In this document: piece after piece, positions 61,957 through 64,000 of the stretch
Numbering within the stretch: the stretch's first letter is position 1
How the letters are laid out: each line of letters starts with the position of its first letter
Assembly (NCBI GenBank): GCA_964632505.1
Contig: CAZWCE010000017.1
Location: forward strand, 6,885-70,884
Length of the DNA stretch: 64,000 nucleotides
Source: CAZWCE01 sp964632505
Lineage (GTDB): Bacteria; Planctomycetota; Planctomycetia; Pirellulales; Thermoguttaceae
Direction of reading: 5' to 3'
Program-made: the position numbers and the translations under genes
The notes under the pieces: generated by a model
What the model saw: only the letters and a program-made list of their open reading frames with translations
The model's database searches: none
Told to the model about the DNA's origin: nothing

Positions 61957-62796
61957 TTACAACCAGAGGGTGAGTCGACCGTCGAGCTTGTCGGGAAGCG
62001 CCTTGCGGACCAGATGCTCGATTTGGCGGTCGTGGTACCGGGTGCTGAAATGGGAGGCGATGATCAGCTCGTTCTCGAAGCGTTCACGCCGTTTGACCAA
62101 CTCTTCGAGATGGAAATGCCCTTCCTTCTGAATCGCCTCGGCACGATGCTGCGGCGCCAGGAACGTCAATTCCATAATGAGTACCTCGGCCCGGTACATC
62201 TCGGGCGTGCGATCGAGCCCCAGGGGCATGCTGTCGCCCAGATAGGCGACACGGGGCAAGCGGAGCTCATAGGTGATCTCCACGCCTTGTTGCCGTAGAT
62301 CACGGATCGTCTCGCCCGGCAGGTCGTGGTACTGTTTTTTCAGCTTTTTGCGGCGCTCCCAGACGATGTAGCCGAGCGAGGGGATGGTGTGGTCGGTGCG
62401 CGAGGCCGTGACGACCAACTCTCGGGAAAGTTCAACCTCCTCGCCCGGTTCCAGTCCGATCAATCGGCAAGGTAATCGACCGCGATCGAGTCGGCTGAAT
62501 GCCCCGAGCAACTGCTTGACCGCACCGACGCTTTCCTCGGGGAGGTAGATGGTGGGAGGATCCATCTTCATCATGCGTCGTCGGGCGATGTAGGCGGGCA
62601 GGGCGAGGAGGTGATCCATGTGCGTGTGGGAGATGAACCAGCGGGGGGTGCCCATGTGGGCCCAGGGCTGCGCGCCGAGATCGAATCCCAGCTTCATCTC
62701 CCCGATGCGCCAAAAGGTCTGCATCGCGGCTCGGGAATACCCTTCGATGGTGAGGTCCTTGAACGAGATTTGCCGACACGGCTGGTCCTGATACAT
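61957..62796 (-). CDS. RNase Z-like metallo-beta-lactamase-fold hydrolase
   Basis: A 279-residue metallo-hydrolase of the ribonuclease Z group, which trims tRNA 3' ends. The metal motif is ISHTHMDHLLALPAYIARR; downstream are DHTIPSLGYIVWE, YLGDS, EGHFHLEEL and the terminal SHFSTRY, in the RNase Z order. The start at 62796 is the first ATG in frame, but no clear ribosome site precedes it. The rhomboid gene's stop is 122 bases upstream, so the two may be co-transcribed. Confidence 0.8.
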   Translation of the reverse strand: MYQDQPCRQISFKDLTIEGYSRAAMQTFWRIGEMKLGFDLGAQPWAHMGTPRWFISHTHMDHLLALPAYIARRRMMKMDPPTIYLPEESVGAVKQLLGAFSRLDRGRLPCRLIGLEPGEEVELSRELVVTASRTDHTIPSLGYIVWERRKKLKKQYHDLPGETIRDLRQQGVEITYELRLPRVAYLGDSMPLGLDRTPEMYRAEVLIMELTFLAPQHRAEAIQKEGHFHLEELVKRRERFENELIIASHFSTRYHDRQIEHLVRKALPDKLDGRLTLWL

Positions 62797-62918
62797 GCTG
62801 ATGGAAACGACGAAGAGGAAAAAAGGATGATCATTCGAATCGGGCGGAGACGCCACCGGCACTTGCTTCCACCTTCGGATGGGTCCAAGATGCCGGCAAA
62901 GCGATTCACAACAATGCG

Positions 62919-63737
62919 CTACAGCCCCCAGGCATGGGACGCGATGGCCGGGGGGGGCAGGAACGCCGAAAGAAGCACCAACAGCGTCAGCACGCCGGCG
63001 GCCACTCGCCAACGGAGCCGTTTTGCGCGGTCGATCTCGTAGAGCGACTTCGCAAAAAGAAAGCCGAAAGCCGCCCCGACGAAGTGGGCCGTATTGGCCA
63101 CCGGATACAGTTCGGCCCGGGTCAGCAAGATGCAAAGGAAAAACCAGAACACCAGCAACCGCACGACCGATTCATTGCAGATCACCGCAAACTCGTGATA
63201 CTCCTTCCGGGCAACAAAAAGGAAACCGAAATATCCGTAATTGACACCGGAAAAACCGACGCAGGATTTCCACTTCTCGGCACCGTCGGGAAAGAGCGTC
63301 GAGAACCATCCCACGATCGGCCACCGATCAAGACCGAAGAGGTGATAATTCGACACGAGGAATTGCGGGAGGGTCGAAGCGAACGCCAAAAGGATCGTCA
63401 TCAAGAGGAAGCGTCCCGTCCCGTAACGCAACTCGAGATGTCCGCCGAAGACCAGCAGCCAGTAGAGATTGAACGCGGCGTGTAGGAGCCCCCCGTGCAG
63501 AAGCGTGGTGGTCAGGGGGGTCCAGATTCTCGGAGCGAATACTTGCTCACTCTGGGGGGGGGAGGTCGACCCGAACCACAAAAAAGGAGAAATCCCGAAA
63601 TAGCGGCTGAACACGGCCCGCTGATCGGCGTCTTCATTCCGGATCTCAGCAACGATCGAAGCCAGTTCGAATGCCACGATGAAAGCGGCCAGCACGAGCG
63701 TCACGGGGGTCCGCTGGAAATCGAGTCGAGGGATCAA
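62919..63737 (-). CDS. rhomboid-family intramembrane protease
   Basis: A 272-residue membrane protein with about six or seven helices. The rhomboid signatures are LLHGGLLHAAFNLYWLLVFG, the catalytic GFSG (Ser) in CVGFSGVNYGYFG and the AHFVG (His) helix. It would cleave transmembrane helices in the inner membrane. The start is a TTG, with GAGAGG seven bases upstream; no better ATG exists. Substrate is unknown. It precedes the RNase Z-like gene on the same strand. Confidence 0.83.
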   Translation of the reverse strand: MIPRLDFQRTPVTLVLAAFIVAFELASIVAEIRNEDADQRAVFSRYFGISPFLWFGSTSPPQSEQVFAPRIWTPLTTTLLHGGLLHAAFNLYWLLVFGGHLELRYGTGRFLLMTILLAFASTLPQFLVSNYHLFGLDRWPIVGWFSTLFPDGAEKWKSCVGFSGVNYGYFGFLFVARKEYHEFAVICNESVVRLLVFWFFLCILLTRAELYPVANTAHFVGAAFGFLFAKSLYEIDRAKRLRWRVAAGVLTLLVLLSAFLPPPAIASHAWGL

Positions 63738-63947
63738 GACGGAACCTCTCGGAAAATCGGGGGGGTCGGGAAAGCCCCTTTCGATCGAAGCGCATAAAAA
63801 AACCGTTGCAAGTGCCCCTTCTTTCGCGACCGGTCGCGAGGGATCTCATCCCATCCCCCGCACGCGATCCGGGAAGCGAACAACCTTCCCACGATGCGGG
63901 GAGCCAAGGATCTCGGCTCTTACAACGGATTCCAAACGATCGACAAG

Positions 63948-64000
63948 TCGGGGCGAATGGATTTGAACCATCGACCTCTGCGTCCCGAACGCAGCGCTCT
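63948..64000 (-). tRNA. tRNA-Pro (CGG), partial
   Basis: The 3' two thirds of a tRNA runs off the window edge. Anticodon stem CTGCG/CGCAG with loop TTCGGGA gives anticodon CGG. T arm GATGG TTCAAAT CCATT/C and acceptor 3' strand CGCCCCG with discriminator A are present. CCA is not encoded. Confidence 0.9.

Noticed and set aside
1..64000. CRISPR arrays, IS elements, prophage, rRNA operon, replication origin
   Set aside because: No repeated 20-40 base units with spacers, transposase motifs, phage structural genes, rRNA sequences or DnaA-box clusters were seen on either strand.

Overview
The window looks like a chromosomal segment of a Gram-negative bacterium of the Planctomycetota, most likely Pirellulales-like. 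That placement is inferred from gene content: lipobox-bearing PQQ-type beta-propeller proteins, a DUF2961 (GH172-type) hydrolase, Tat-exported Gfo/Idh/MocA and sugar-isomerase-like proteins, small zinc-ribbon proteins, LptE- and BamD-like outer-membrane assembly factors, CsrA, PilZ and an ECF sigma/membrane anti-sigma pair. GC content is moderately high and Shine-Dalgarno sites are often visible. There is no phage, IS element, CRISPR array or rRNA. One 100-base run of N (56806-56905) shows this is draft assembly.

Layout. 0-9.4 kb: MFS permease, a four-zinc-ribbon membrane protein that overlaps it tail to tail, three small or unknown proteins including a lipoprotein, an SNF2 helicase with an unknown partner, and a conserved unknown protein. 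9.6-15.8 kb: two secreted beta-propeller proteins and a GH172-type hydrolase. 15.9-23.9 kb: sigma factor and anti-sigma factor divergent from a glycosyltransferase, a giant TolC-family lipoprotein, and a membrane coiled-coil protein. 24-30 kb: PEBP-like lipoprotein, recA, glnS, M32 carboxypeptidase. 29.5-36 kb: a tight minus-strand operon of dsbD-like, recO, BamD-like, lptE-like and folP genes. 36.3-42.3 kb: APH-like kinase, an HD-GYP-like/PilZ pair, cyclophilin lipoprotein, aat, ferrochelatase.

42.4-50.3 kb: tRNA-Glu, csrA, tatD (with an AT-rich in-frame insertion), an EEP-fold protein lacking catalytic residues, lysA, a Tat-exported isomerase-like protein, thiC behind a leader that ends in a strong terminator, and tRNA-Gln. 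50.6-55.3 kb: an FHA-GAF-PP2C phosphatase and a two-gene cytochrome bd-superfamily cassette whose first subunit carries a C-terminal cytochrome c domain. 55.4-64 kb: Gfo/Idh oxidoreductase, tandem DUF695-RraB-like genes (one broken by the gap), a HEAT-repeat protein, a second Gfo/Idh protein, an RNase Z-like hydrolase, a rhomboid protease, and a partial tRNA-Pro at the right edge.

The strongest candidate for something little described is the CydA-like/CydA-like pair at 52.7-55.3 kb. Both subunits appear to derive from CydA, the first is fused to a CxxCH cytochrome c domain, and a clear promoter carries a perfect dyad over its -10 box. Other items worth attention are the thiC leader, the giant TolC, the EEP pseudoenzyme and the HD-GYP-like/PilZ pair. 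All family assignments come from reading motifs by eye; no database search was run.
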